The position numbers were made by a program, and so were the translations under genes. 63,839 nucleotides of DNA from contig JAHQWE010000084.1 in NCBI GenBank assembly GCA_019633985.1, positions 1 through 63,839 of the forward strand, in the 5' to 3' direction. The notes under the pieces are model-generated. The model was not told the DNA's origin, did not search any database, and saw only the letters and a list, made by a program, of their open reading frames with translations. Each line of letters starts with the position of its first letter. The first letter of the stretch is position 1. This stretch comes from Acidiferrobacterales bacterium (GTDB lineage Bacteria > Pseudomonadota > Gammaproteobacteria > Arenicellales > Poriferihabitantaceae). Of the stretch, positions 17,899 through 26,407 are shown one piece after another.

Positions 17899-18423
17899 AT
17901 GCTCAACACCATCTCGCGTTTCTATACCAATCGGTCCCTTCCTGCGGGGGCCGTGTCGCTAAAGGATCCTCAACAAGACCCCAATTTGCGGGAACAGATC
18001 GCTAAACATCTGGAGGTGCTGCACTATCGAAATTCGCAATTGAGGAACGCCACAATCGCCAAATCGGAGGAATATGTGGCTCGGCGACGCAGGCAATACG
18101 CGGCGGTCCTAGAATCCTATGTGAAATTGCTGAAAACCGAGGTGCATGAGCCAATTGTTGAGAAGCTGGCTTTTCACGGCAACGAAAAGTATGTGAATTT
18201 CAGAAAGAAGACATTTGCCGGATATGAAGCAATGATTGACCACTGCAACCTGTCTGTAGAGGAAATTTTGAAGCGAGGGGCGCAGTATTCTCGGGAATTA
18301 TTTGAAATAGAACTAAGGATAAAAAAATATCAGAAACTGGAGGAAGAATTTCTTTACCCGCTATTGGAAGACCGTAAGTTGATCAGACTCGCCGACAATA
18401 AAGCGGAGTTCTTTGGCGGCTAG
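17899..18423 (+). CDS. Hypothetical helical cytosolic protein
   Basis: 174 residues from ATG 17899; an ATG at 17851 would add 16 unlike residues. It is almost entirely charged and helical (YVARRRRQYAAVLESYVKLL, SRELFEIELRIKKYQKLEEE), with no signal or membrane segment. The basic block ARRRR and coiled-coil character could suit nucleic-acid or partner binding, but there is no recognised domain. Monocistronic, with its own promoter. Confidence 0.6.
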   Translation: MLNTISRFYTNRSLPAGAVSLKDPQQDPNLREQIAKHLEVLHYRNSQLRNATIAKSEEYVARRRRQYAAVLESYVKLLKTEVHEPIVEKLAFHGNEKYVNFRKKTFAGYEAMIDHCNLSVEEILKRGAQYSRELFEIELRIKKYQKLEEEFLYPLLEDRKLIRLADNKAEFFGG

Positions 18424-18636
18424 TCAACAAATGATCAATTTCTCTCGGAAATAAAGGAGGGAGAAACTCAACCAGATGACTCTCGCGTCATCTTAGCAAT
18501 CGGTTAACTGCGCTTCGGCGTTTTTTATACGCTTCTGGGTAACCATTCAAAGGAATTCGTGCAGGGGTTTTTAGGAGGTGCATCGCTAACTTCCTCATAT
18601 CATTCACAATGGACGTGTTTATGGCAAACTCTTTGA

Positions 18637-19926
18637 ATGTATTTGAGTCGGTCAATCTATCGTGCCTTGAAACGGACGTTGTCCGTTGCCCTTCTTATAT
18701 TCACCATATCACCGGCCGAAGCTGAAGAAAATATCAAGCTGGAACTGCCGATCTACGCTACGAAGGCGGAACTCGGGTATCAATCGATGTTGAACTCTTT
18801 GGGTCCAAAATTAGTGTATCTATTGGGCGATGCGAGTCATGGTACCGAAGAGTTTTATGCGTTCCGCAGAGAGATTACTCAGAGCCTAATAAAGGAACAT
18901 CGGTTGCGGGTGATCATTATTGAAGAAGAGTGGGACAGCGTAGAGATAATTAATGATTACATTCTGGGTAACGGATATGCCTCTCTTGAGACCCGTGAAT
19001 TACTTGATTTGGCTTTGCCGCGCTGGCCTAAGTGGATCTGGAACAATCGTCAAATGGTGAAATTTATCGATTGGGTTAAAGACTGGAATCAAAACCACAC
19101 TGGTGACGAACAGGTAAGGATGCTCGGAATGGATATGAAAGAAGCTATTCTGCCTTCGATAGAACGTCTCTCAACGTTGTGGACTGAGAGTCTCACCACT
19201 CGTCAAGAGCTGATTAGACTGTCCGACTATTGGAAGCTAATTTTTCAATACGCAACCGGGGGTCTAGAGTACTCTGAGCAAAGCGCTGATGTGCATCGTC
19301 TGATTGCGCAAAGTTTGAAGCGTCTTCGGGATCTTAAGGAAGATACCGATCCCCTGTTGGATATGCTCGATTTTGCGAACAGATATTATCAACACTATCA
19401 ATCCAACTTTTTCGAAGCATGGAATATTCGCTCAAGATACATGGCAAAGTTTGTTCACGCGACCATATATCGGGAAGCCGGGGGAGGTTCAGTGGCAGTG
19501 TGGGCGCATAATAATCATGTTGGCGATAAGTCCGCAGACGATGTGAAAGGGAGTGGATTGATCAATATGGGGCAATTGCTAAGGGAGAAGATAGGCGCAA
19601 ACAACATTTTTATTCTCGGATCAGCAGGTTACCAGGGCGCAGTGCTCGCGGCTCGACAGTGGCAGAACGATGGTGAAGTACAGCCGGTTTCACCTGCTAG
19701 AGATCACTCGATTGAACAAATACTTTTTCATTCGCCGTGGGAAAATCCGCTGCTTTATTGGGACACACCAATAAATAAAGAGCGTTGGAACTTCGATGTG
19801 CTGCACCGCGGTATCGGCGCCATTTTTGATCACACAAAAGACGACGCGGAGACTTGGAGTATCACCAATATCGCACGCCGATATGATGCGTTAGTGTTCT
19901 GGAGAACAACAACATCCCTGAAATAG
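18637..19926 (+). CDS. Exported erythromycin-esterase-family hydrolase
   Basis: 429 residues. The signal peptide (LKRTLSVALLIFTISPAEA) sends it to the periplasm. The family core is clear: LLGDASHGTEEFYAFRREIT (general-base His region), RVIIIEEEWDSVEIINDYI (Glu), WNNRQMVKFIDWVKDWN, and VAVWAHNNHVGDKS. In EreA/EreB these residues hydrolyse the macrolide lactone. Most chromosomal members have unknown natural substrates, so a resistance role should not be assumed. It stands alone with no resistance or transfer genes nearby. Confidence 0.88.
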   Translation: MYLSRSIYRALKRTLSVALLIFTISPAEAEENIKLELPIYATKAELGYQSMLNSLGPKLVYLLGDASHGTEEFYAFRREITQSLIKEHRLRVIIIEEEWDSVEIINDYILGNGYASLETRELLDLALPRWPKWIWNNRQMVKFIDWVKDWNQNHTGDEQVRMLGMDMKEAILPSIERLSTLWTESLTTRQELIRLSDYWKLIFQYATGGLEYSEQSADVHRLIAQSLKRLRDLKEDTDPLLDMLDFANRYYQHYQSNFFEAWNIRSRYMAKFVHATIYREAGGGSVAVWAHNNHVGDKSADDVKGSGLINMGQLLREKIGANNIFILGSAGYQGAVLAARQWQNDGEVQPVSPARDHSIEQILFHSPWENPLLYWDTPINKERWNFDVLHRGIGAIFDHTKDDAETWSITNIARRYDALVFWRTTTSLK

Positions 19927-20069
19927 ACTCTGCTGATTCATACCTATAGGAGAAGATAAAGCTTCTAATAAACTATTGGGATGCTAGTTTTTGTAAACAT
20001 GGTTTGGGTTCTGCACTTCGATCTGAAATGCGGTGTAGTATCTATCCAATTCCTACAGCTTAACTGTAA

Positions 20070-20519
20070 ATGCTAAGAAAACTGATATCCAGAAAAATTG
20101 TCGGCGCGATATTTATTTCGATCGGCCTCATAAGCTTGAATACCCACGGCGGCGAAATCTATAAATGGACAGATGCTGATGGAGTCGTTCATTTCGGAGA
20201 TTCACCACCAGAGTCGGCAATATATTCAATCCCCGATATCAAAGTGAATAGTTACTCTGCTCCTCCTATCCCTGATCGCGGTACTATAAATGATAACCAG
20301 GTAGTGATGTATGGGACGAGCTGGTGTGGCTACTGCAAAAAGGCGAAAAACTATTTTGCCAAAAAAGGAATTCCGTTTAAGGAATTTGATATAGAGAAAT
20401 CTTCTGCGGCGCGACGTGAGTACGATCAGCTTAATGGGCGAGGTGTCCCACTTATTATTGTAGGCAATCAGCGTTTATCTGGATTCACCATTGAAGCATT
20501 CGAGCGCATCTATCAATAG
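20070..20519 (+). CDS. DUF4124-glutaredoxin fusion, exported
   Basis: 149 residues. A hydrophobic leader (IVGAIFISIGLISLNTHG) is followed by a DUF4124 module (GEIYKWTDADGVVHFGDSPP). A glutaredoxin domain starts near residue 75: QVVMYGTSWCGYCKKAKNYF with the CGYC active site, and RGVPLIIV with the cis-Pro. It would act as a thiol oxidoreductase at the periplasmic side. Glutaredoxins are usually cytosolic and glutathione-linked, so an exported one joined to an envelope module is unusual, though known in gammaproteobacteria. Confidence 0.87.
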   Translation: MLRKLISRKIVGAIFISIGLISLNTHGGEIYKWTDADGVVHFGDSPPESAIYSIPDIKVNSYSAPPIPDRGTINDNQVVMYGTSWCGYCKKAKNYFAKKGIPFKEFDIEKSSAARREYDQLNGRGVPLIIVGNQRLSGFTIEAFERIYQ

Positions 20520-20692
20520 GATGGTGGAAGTTACATCTAGCGTAATTTTCTTTTCGCCTCCTAAGAGAGGTTGATGGTAATGCGTGCCTGTTTACAAGCA
20601 GTCTTTCTTGGACGGTATCGACGTCGATGAATTAGTCTGCTGACGCAGCAGGAGAGACTGGCAGATTTAAGTTTGATCCAAACCCATTTGAA

Positions 20693-20977
20693 TTAGTCGT
20701 CGCTAGGAGGAGCGAGTTTGATGCAAGCGACAATAAGATTGGATACATATTCCGAGGGCTCTCGAGATCTCAGTTGATCGCCGGCGGAAGCGACAGCCGC
20801 GATTCGTGCCTCCATGTTTGCCCTGTGTGATTCGGTAGGGTAACTTGAAGTACTGGTGTGGGTCTGGATATCTTCGGAAACAACCGGATCAGGGGGGAAA
20901 CCCAGCAGCGTTTCATCGACCTGTTTTAACAGGTCTAACGCCCTTTCTAAATCTTCCAAAAGCGGAGAGCGAGACAC
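20693..20977 (-). CDS. Small hypothetical cytosolic protein
   Basis: 94 residues from GTG 20977 with AAGGA 10 bases upstream. The N-terminus is a helical segment (LLEDLERALDLLKQVDETLL), followed by a Pro/Ser/Thr-rich linker and a second helix (ANMEARIAAVASAGDQLRSR). No cysteine cluster, signal or known motif; one Cys near the C-terminus. Isolated between genes on the plus strand. Confidence 0.55.
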   Translation of the reverse strand: MSRSPLLEDLERALDLLKQVDETLLGFPPDPVVSEDIQTHTSTSSYPTESHRANMEARIAAVASAGDQLRSREPSEYVSNLIVACIKLAPPSDD

Positions 20978-21320
20978 AATATGGTTTCCTTAAGGAGTGA
21001 AAGAGGAATATTCTAAGTAGTTTTTATCTTTCTTAAAAGGCCTGCCACAATCTGATTATCCAGGAGTCAAGGCGAAACTGGGGTGGTGGAAAGAATCTGT
21101 AAGACTGTAATCAGTTATTCTGGGGCAGAATTTGATAGTCTTTTAAACTGTAGTGTGGGCAGTGTGCACCTGTTCTATCACCATGATTCAGAACAGGGAA
21201 TACAGCAACACTGGCGAAACTTTGCAGAATGCCGGCGTTTATACTTATTTAAGCAATGTCGGACTTTGCGCGGCGGGAAACGTGAGACGATTGGATTGCA
21301 CTATCTAGTGAGGACAAACG
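20978..21320. other. Intergenic region upstream of the HtrA-like gene
   Basis: 343 bp. It must hold promoters in both directions. The GAGG Shine-Dalgarno of the plus-strand gene is at its right end. Nothing else is supported. Confidence 0.4.
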
Positions 21321-22364
21321 ATGAAGATCTTTCTGATTCTTAGTAATAAATCGTACGGGAGAACACTATTGTTCTCTGTTTTGGCTTTTTTCCTGGCGAC
21401 AGCCGGTTTAAAGGCGAAATCGAAGGAAGTCGAAAATACAGAAGTTACTATCAATGCGATTGTGAGTGTGAAGGCACAGGTGCCCACTTCTGCAAGGCTT
21501 GCGAATGTGCTCGGTACCAGGCGAGAGGGAAGTGGGATCGTTATTGATGGTGACGGGCTGGTATTGACAATCGGCTATTTAATTCTGGAAGCTTCCGACA
21601 TTGTAGTGAGCAACAGCAGGAATGAGCTGGTGCCCGCGCAAGTCGTTGCTTACGACTATGATACTGGCTTTGGGTTGGTCAGAGCGCTAGAGCCTCTCGG
21701 TATTGAGGCCATCGAGATTGGTCGATCAAAAGATATTGCAATTGGTGATGAGAGTTTGGTTGTTAGTTATGTTGGACCAAATTTTCTACAGGAGGTGGAA
21801 GTCGTAGATATTCGCGACTTTCCTGGATACTGGGAATACCTTCTGGAAGACGCGATTTTTACAGCCCCCTTGTTTCGGGAGTTTGGAGGTGCTGCGCTAA
21901 TCAACAAAACTGGTCAGCTTGTCGGAGTGGGCTCTCTGATCGTGCCCAATGCACGATCAGGTGACGACCCCCTCGGAGGGAATATGTTTGTCCCCGTTGA
22001 TCAATTAAAACCCATACTTAACGATTTGCTGAAATATGGTCGAAGAGTTGGAGCCAGTCGACCTTGGTTGGGTGTATACACTGAAATGAATCGTGGAAAA
22101 TTGGTGGTTACCCGAGTTGCAAATGATAGTCCAGCCGAGAGAGCGGATCTTCGTAGCAATGACATTATTATTTCAGTCAATGGGAATGAAGTAGCAGACA
22201 TGAGCGGGTTCTATCGTCATGTATGGTCCTCTGGTAATGCAGGTGTTGAGATCGAGCTTACTATTTCACGTAACGAAGAAGCGTTGACTGTATCGCTGGT
22301 GACTGAAGATAGATACGATTGGTTGAAGTTAAATCCTCGCTCAAAATATATCACCCAACTTTGA
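21321..22364 (+). CDS. HtrA/DegP-like protein with PDZ domain and no catalytic triad
   Basis: 347 residues. Signal peptide (LLFSVLAFFLATAGLKA), trypsin-like fold (about 45-230) and one PDZ domain (about 245-335: RPWLGVYTE, VANDSPAERADLRSNDIIIS). The fold is recognisable but all three catalytic positions are replaced. In VLTIGYLILEA a Tyr stands where HtrA has His of TNxHV. In DYDTGFGLVRAL a Gly replaces the Asp of TDLAV. In FREFGGAALIN a Phe replaces the Ser of GNSGG. It should therefore be a periplasmic binding or scaffold protein, not a protease. GAGG lies 8 bases before ATG 21321. Confidence 0.85.
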   Translation: MKIFLILSNKSYGRTLLFSVLAFFLATAGLKAKSKEVENTEVTINAIVSVKAQVPTSARLANVLGTRREGSGIVIDGDGLVLTIGYLILEASDIVVSNSRNELVPAQVVAYDYDTGFGLVRALEPLGIEAIEIGRSKDIAIGDESLVVSYVGPNFLQEVEVVDIRDFPGYWEYLLEDAIFTAPLFREFGGAALINKTGQLVGVGSLIVPNARSGDDPLGGNMFVPVDQLKPILNDLLKYGRRVGASRPWLGVYTEMNRGKLVVTRVANDSPAERADLRSNDIIISVNGNEVADMSGFYRHVWSSGNAGVEIELTISRNEEALTVSLVTEDRYDWLKLNPRSKYITQL

Positions 22365-22583
22365 GACTGATTGTCTGACTCCGTTTGCAGCGAAGCGAAT
22401 AAGGAAATCAATCGTAGAAAGCGCCACACATGTGAGATTTCATCTGAGACAAACCTGGATGCGGTTAAATGAGAAAGCGAGACGCCTCCCCAGCCGATAT
22501 GGAGGCATACCATATGGCGATAGATTGCTTGTCATCGGGTTTATTCATACTTGGAGCTTTCGCTTTTTTTCTGGTTAAACTCG

Positions 22584-23438
22584 CTATATGTACAAAACCC
22601 CGTCTCGCCTGTCATGAACGCCTCTGGGTCCTTTGCCACTCGTGGCCGCCCGGATTCTTGCTTCAACACGCAGGGCGCTCATCGACTTTTCATCTATGAC
22701 TTCAGGATATAGTGGGTAAAAGCGCGCGACTTCGGTGGAATAGGATTTACATTTGGATTCGAGCTCTTGTCTTTGCGCAGAGCTCAAACTCTGTAGCATC
22801 AGGAGGCGGGGCGCTTGTCTCATAATATAACGCGAGCATAAATCTTGATGATCTAGCTCTTCCCAATGGTCTCTGACAAGATATGGCGGAAATAGACTGG
22901 CGTCGTGTTCTCTCCTATCGTACCACTGAGACTTTCGGTTTATTCCTGCCTGTTCTGCTACCAAACGTTCCAATCGATAGTTGACGGGAGCCATTTGCGC
23001 CGCCAGCTCTTTCTCTGTTTTTTGTATTGGGATAACTGAATCTGGTAGTGCAGTCCATTCCGGGTGGCTTGGAAATTTGCGCATTTGTTCTGGATCTGAG
23101 CATGAATACAACATGGCAAGCGGTTGCTGGCTTTCTTTATCGAGCAACCAGCATTCGTAATGATCGATGGCGTCGAAGGGAAGTGTCACTTCGTTCAGGA
23201 AGTCGATCAATTCATCCAGCTTAGGGTCAGCTGCTTCACTGGCCAGTTCTTCAACCTTGAGGTCTCGATTCTTCAGTTCCTCGGCGGTAACCGTCGCTAC
23301 CCTAACGTGAATACGGTTCACATACTGAAGTTCCCAAGTTTGCCCATCCAGTGTAATTGCTCTGTATTTGTCTGATTCTGCAATCTGTACTTGGCCGGAA
23401 AATGGTGGTCCCAGTTTCTGGGAAAAAGCTTTAGGCAT
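22584..23438 (-). CDS. Hypothetical protein in the MoxR-VWA unit
   Basis: 284 residues from ATG 23438 with GAGG ~7 bases upstream; an ATG at 23450 overlaps that site. No signal or membrane segment. The N-terminal part is beta-rich (FSGQVQIAESDKYRAITLDG, LQYVNRIHVRVATVTAEEL), and the C-terminal part is helical and rich in Arg, Gln and Leu. Blocks such as AIDHYECWLLDKESQQPLAM and SRYIMRQAPRLLMLQSLSS look conserved. It lies 75 bases after the VWA protein and ends the unit, so it may be the effector or client of the ATPase pair. No family recognised. Confidence 0.72.
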   Translation of the reverse strand: MPKAFSQKLGPPFSGQVQIAESDKYRAITLDGQTWELQYVNRIHVRVATVTAEELKNRDLKVEELASEAADPKLDELIDFLNEVTLPFDAIDHYECWLLDKESQQPLAMLYSCSDPEQMRKFPSHPEWTALPDSVIPIQKTEKELAAQMAPVNYRLERLVAEQAGINRKSQWYDRREHDASLFPPYLVRDHWEELDHQDLCSRYIMRQAPRLLMLQSLSSAQRQELESKCKSYSTEVARFYPLYPEVIDEKSMSALRVEARIRAATSGKGPRGVHDRRDGVLYI

Positions 23439-23513
23439 TACATCCCTCATTGAATGATGAATTGTTTAACTGATTTATACACCGATGCATTGTAAGTTGA
23501 CAGCCACTGTCAA

Positions 23514-24734
23514 TTAGTTGAGCTGAATACGTTGTCCCCAAGGTACTTCAGCTGCTCCCTTTACCAACCATAGTGTTTCGATTCGAGGTGGAGTATTCGG
23601 AAATCGTCCCCGGGCATCCGTAAGATATATCAGTAGGTCCGGGACGAAAGCCTGCTGGTCGATCCAGTCAAATACAGGGGTGAAGTTAGTGCCACCGCTC
23701 CCATTGAGGGTTGAAGGAAGCGACATGGATTCATGAGGTTCATAGATCCAAGGGCCTCTTTGGTCTAATTCATCATCGCATGCGAGAAGCGAAATTCGAG
23801 CATTCACCAGTCCTTTGATGGCGTTCACTTCGGTAACAAAGCCGTTGAGTTCTTCGTCAATAATTGAGCCACTAGTATCCAGAGCGACGACCATGTTGGT
23901 TTGGGGGGCATAGAGACTGGGTTGGAACACGTCTCCCGTTCGCCGTTGAGACGGGCGCATCAAATTATAGTCAACGCGATTCGCACTACTCATAAAGCGC
24001 GCTAACAGGGTTCTCCATGGCACCGTGGAATATGCGAGGCGATGGATCAGGCGGGCGATATTGCTGTTCATTTTGCCTGACTGCAATGCTTGCTGAGCCG
24101 CCCCCGCCAGCCTTTGTTGCCACTGGGTGTTCAGTCGATCACGCTCTGATGGCGTCAGTGGCGGAGGTACTCCGGCTAAGGTTTTTGAATCAAGATCCCT
24201 TTGTTTCGTTTCGCACTCTTGTCGGCGATCTGATTCGTGTTCACAAGGAGTATGGCTATCATCGTACAAATGCCTATCTTGAGATTCCTCATGGGTATCC
24301 TGTGGAATCAGCGGATAAATTTCCTCAGCAGTCATTCCCTGATAGGCGTTCTCCAGTAGGGCCCCATGATTGGGCTCCAACCCATCCTCAATCAGCATCT
24401 GATTCACAGCATAATCGCAGGCTATATCCCATCGTCGTCGGTCTCGATGTTCTCGACGAGCAAAATGGGACAATCCGCAGTGCAAAGCTTCATGCGCTAG
24501 AACAAACTGCGTTTCGCCTAAGCTAAGCGAAGCGATAAATGAGGAGTTATAAAAGAAGGAGCGGGCATCGGTAGCGATAGTCGCGCACCAGGAGTCGTTC
24601 GCTTCTTGTAGCGGCAACCGCAAGACTAGTGCGCCAAGAAAGGGTTGATCAAGAATCAACCGGGTTCTCGCTGCTATCAACTTTTGTTCGATATCATTCA
24701 CTATGCCGACTGTATGATTTTCAGAGGTATTCAA
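23514..24734 (-). CDS. VWA-like metallopeptidase-domain protein (DUF2201 type)
   Basis: 406 residues. The N-terminal domain carries a zinc-peptidase-like HExxH (FVLAHEALHCGLSHFARR). The C-terminal VWA-like domain has a MIDAS-like start (MVVALDTSGSIIDEELNGFV) and later a YLTDARGRFP block. The middle is a charged low-complexity linker. DUF2201 proteins are the partners of MoxR AAA ATPases, and this gene starts (TTG) inside the stop of the upstream ATPase. The HExxH may be structural or catalytic; activity is not shown for the family. Cytosolic. Confidence 0.87.
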   Translation of the reverse strand: MNTSENHTVGIVNDIEQKLIAARTRLILDQPFLGALVLRLPLQEANDSWCATIATDARSFFYNSSFIASLSLGETQFVLAHEALHCGLSHFARREHRDRRRWDIACDYAVNQMLIEDGLEPNHGALLENAYQGMTAEEIYPLIPQDTHEESQDRHLYDDSHTPCEHESDRRQECETKQRDLDSKTLAGVPPPLTPSERDRLNTQWQQRLAGAAQQALQSGKMNSNIARLIHRLAYSTVPWRTLLARFMSSANRVDYNLMRPSQRRTGDVFQPSLYAPQTNMVVALDTSGSIIDEELNGFVTEVNAIKGLVNARISLLACDDELDQRGPWIYEPHESMSLPSTLNGSGGTNFTPVFDWIDQQAFVPDLLIYLTDARGRFPNTPPRIETLWLVKGAAEVPWGQRIQLN

Positions 24735-25783
24735 CGATCATCGTCGTAGAGCAAAACCTCTGACACCTGTTCTGCCCAGTCTGCGAATTGCGGTACCGCA
24801 AAAAGGGTGTCGCCGATCGCACGAAACATATCAGAAACCAGCATTACTCCCATTTCGCGCTGCGGGAATTGAGAAGCGTATGCCAGAATATTGCCGAGCC
24901 TTTTATCGGTTGGGTCTCGTTCAACTATTTTTACCGCTCTACCAACCAGCGCTGATGCCATCGCATATTGCAGATCAATAGATTCAGGAACCGGCACGGA
25001 AGCGCCTTCGACGATGGCGTCCATGTCTCCGAGATTTGTCAGATTTTCAATGAACGCTGCGAGCTCGATGCCAGCTGCATTGCCAACGCACGCTTGAATA
25101 GCGTTTGCCATGATGACACTGTCTTGTTCAAACTTCTGTAACGCGCGATGGGTAAACTCCCAAGATCGCGGGGTGGGGAATGCAACTGGGTCCAGTGCAG
25201 GATCAAAGTCGAACAGCAGCTCAGGACGAAATCGCAAGAATGCGATTACTCTCTCATCAATATGGTGACGATGGGCCCAAAGTACCCAGTCATCGACGTT
25301 AACATCGAATTCATAGTGCGTGAATCTGTTGGCCAGAGGAGCCGGCATCGAATAGGTAACACCACGATCACCCTGACGGTTCCCGGCAGCGTAAATTACC
25401 CAGCCTTGGGGTATCTGATATTCGCCAAGACATCGATCCAAAATGAGTTGATAGGCAGCCGCGGATACTGCGGGAGCGGCGGAAGTGATTTCATCCAGGA
25501 ACAGAATGCCTGACTCACCGTGCTTGTCAGCATCTGGTAGCATGCGAGGGATAGCCCACTGAACGTGGGACTCGACCCGAAACGGAATGCCTCGAAGATC
25601 ACTAGGCTCAAGCTGAGAAAGACGAATATCGATAAGAGGAACATTTTGGCCTTCTGCAACCTCTGCGACCAGCTGCGATTTCCCCACCCCCGGTGGTCCC
25701 CAAACCATGACCGGTGTATGGTGCCCTCGGGATGTGCTCATAAATTCAGTTTCTAAAATAATCTTGAGTTGCGTTGGGCGCAT
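24731..25783 (-). CDS. MoxR-type AAA+ ATPase
   Basis: 350 residues from ATG 25783; a TTG at 25846 would add a low-complexity leader. Walker A is VWGPPGVGKSQL, Walker B is GILFLDEITSA, sensor 1 is IYAAGNRQGD. These place it in the MoxR branch, ATP-driven chaperones that work with VWA-domain partners in metal-cofactor insertion or complex assembly. The VWA partner follows with a 4-base overlap, so the two are made together. The client is unknown. No methanol dehydrogenase or nitrogenase gene is near. Confidence 0.92.
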   Translation of the reverse strand: MRPTQLKIILETEFMSTSRGHHTPVMVWGPPGVGKSQLVAEVAEGQNVPLIDIRLSQLEPSDLRGIPFRVESHVQWAIPRMLPDADKHGESGILFLDEITSAAPAVSAAAYQLILDRCLGEYQIPQGWVIYAAGNRQGDRGVTYSMPAPLANRFTHYEFDVNVDDWVLWAHRHHIDERVIAFLRFRPELLFDFDPALDPVAFPTPRSWEFTHRALQKFEQDSVIMANAIQACVGNAAGIELAAFIENLTNLGDMDAIVEGASVPVPESIDLQYAMASALVGRAVKIVERDPTDKRLGNILAYASQFPQREMGVMLVSDMFRAIGDTLFAVPQFADWAEQVSEVLLYDDDR

Positions 25784-26407
25784 TGCGTTGTTTGAGTTTG
25801 ATGGTTTGGTTATTTTGAGGAACAGAGAGTTTTTGGATGAGGGCAAATTCCTTGATGAGGTAAATAATTTAACATCTCTAGACTGTTCGCCGGGGGTGAA
25901 TAAATCATCTCTCGCAATCGCTTTATTTATACTGCGAATAATTTGAATTATGATGCCAGCGAGTGGATTCAGCTGTCATGTTCTGGATACATTGAGATCC
26001 TCGCTTTGATAAAAAACGACTTCCAGGGTTAGTAAGAGTTGCTATGAACTTATCGTTTTCTCTCTCGAAGCATGTTTAGCACCAGAACTTAAAAGAATGA
26101 TCGCGGCAGCTCAAATTTTGTTGATCCGATAACTCAGCATGCTGGTGTTTGAGGATTTATCGTAACTATTAAAACGTTCTCTTAGGCATATACGGTGGTC
26201 GACGCATCACGAAGTACATCGCGCTAAACCAATTCATAGTGGAGAAATAAAAATTAAATATCCTCTGACTGTTTTTCTCCAGAAGTGTATCCGGGGTGAT
26301 CAAACATCATTAAGCGGGGCTAGATTTTTATTCTAGAATATGACACCCCGCTTTTTACTACAGTCAGGCATACTACGGCACTGAATTAAATATCTATCAT
26401 CACTAAC
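25784..26407. other. Intergenic region between divergent MoxR and ppnN genes
   Basis: About 620 bp without a supported gene. It holds promoters for both directions and a strong hairpin near 26312-26357 (separate entry). Two loosely similar stretches occur near 25880 and 26263 (CTCTAGACTGTT and CCTCTGACTGTT, each followed by CCGGGG...GTGA), perhaps binding sites for one regulator. Confidence 0.4.
26312..26357 (+). terminator. Nested hairpin with U-run (terminator or leader element)
   Basis: An outer stem AAGCGGGG / CCCCGCTT encloses an inner stem CTAGA / TCTAG and is followed by TTTTT. It has the shape of a rho-independent terminator on the plus strand, but no plus-strand gene ends here. It sits 50 bases before the ppnN start, so it may end a small RNA or attenuate ppnN. 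Confidence 0.55.

Noticed and set aside
18637..19926. Acquired macrolide-resistance gene
   Set aside because: No mobile element, integron or other resistance gene is near, and the enzyme is exported, unlike plasmid EreA/EreB.
21083..21343. 86-codon plus-strand frame before the HtrA-like gene
   Set aside because: GTG start with no proper ribosome-binding site, overlaps the start and Shine-Dalgarno of the real gene, no protein-like features.
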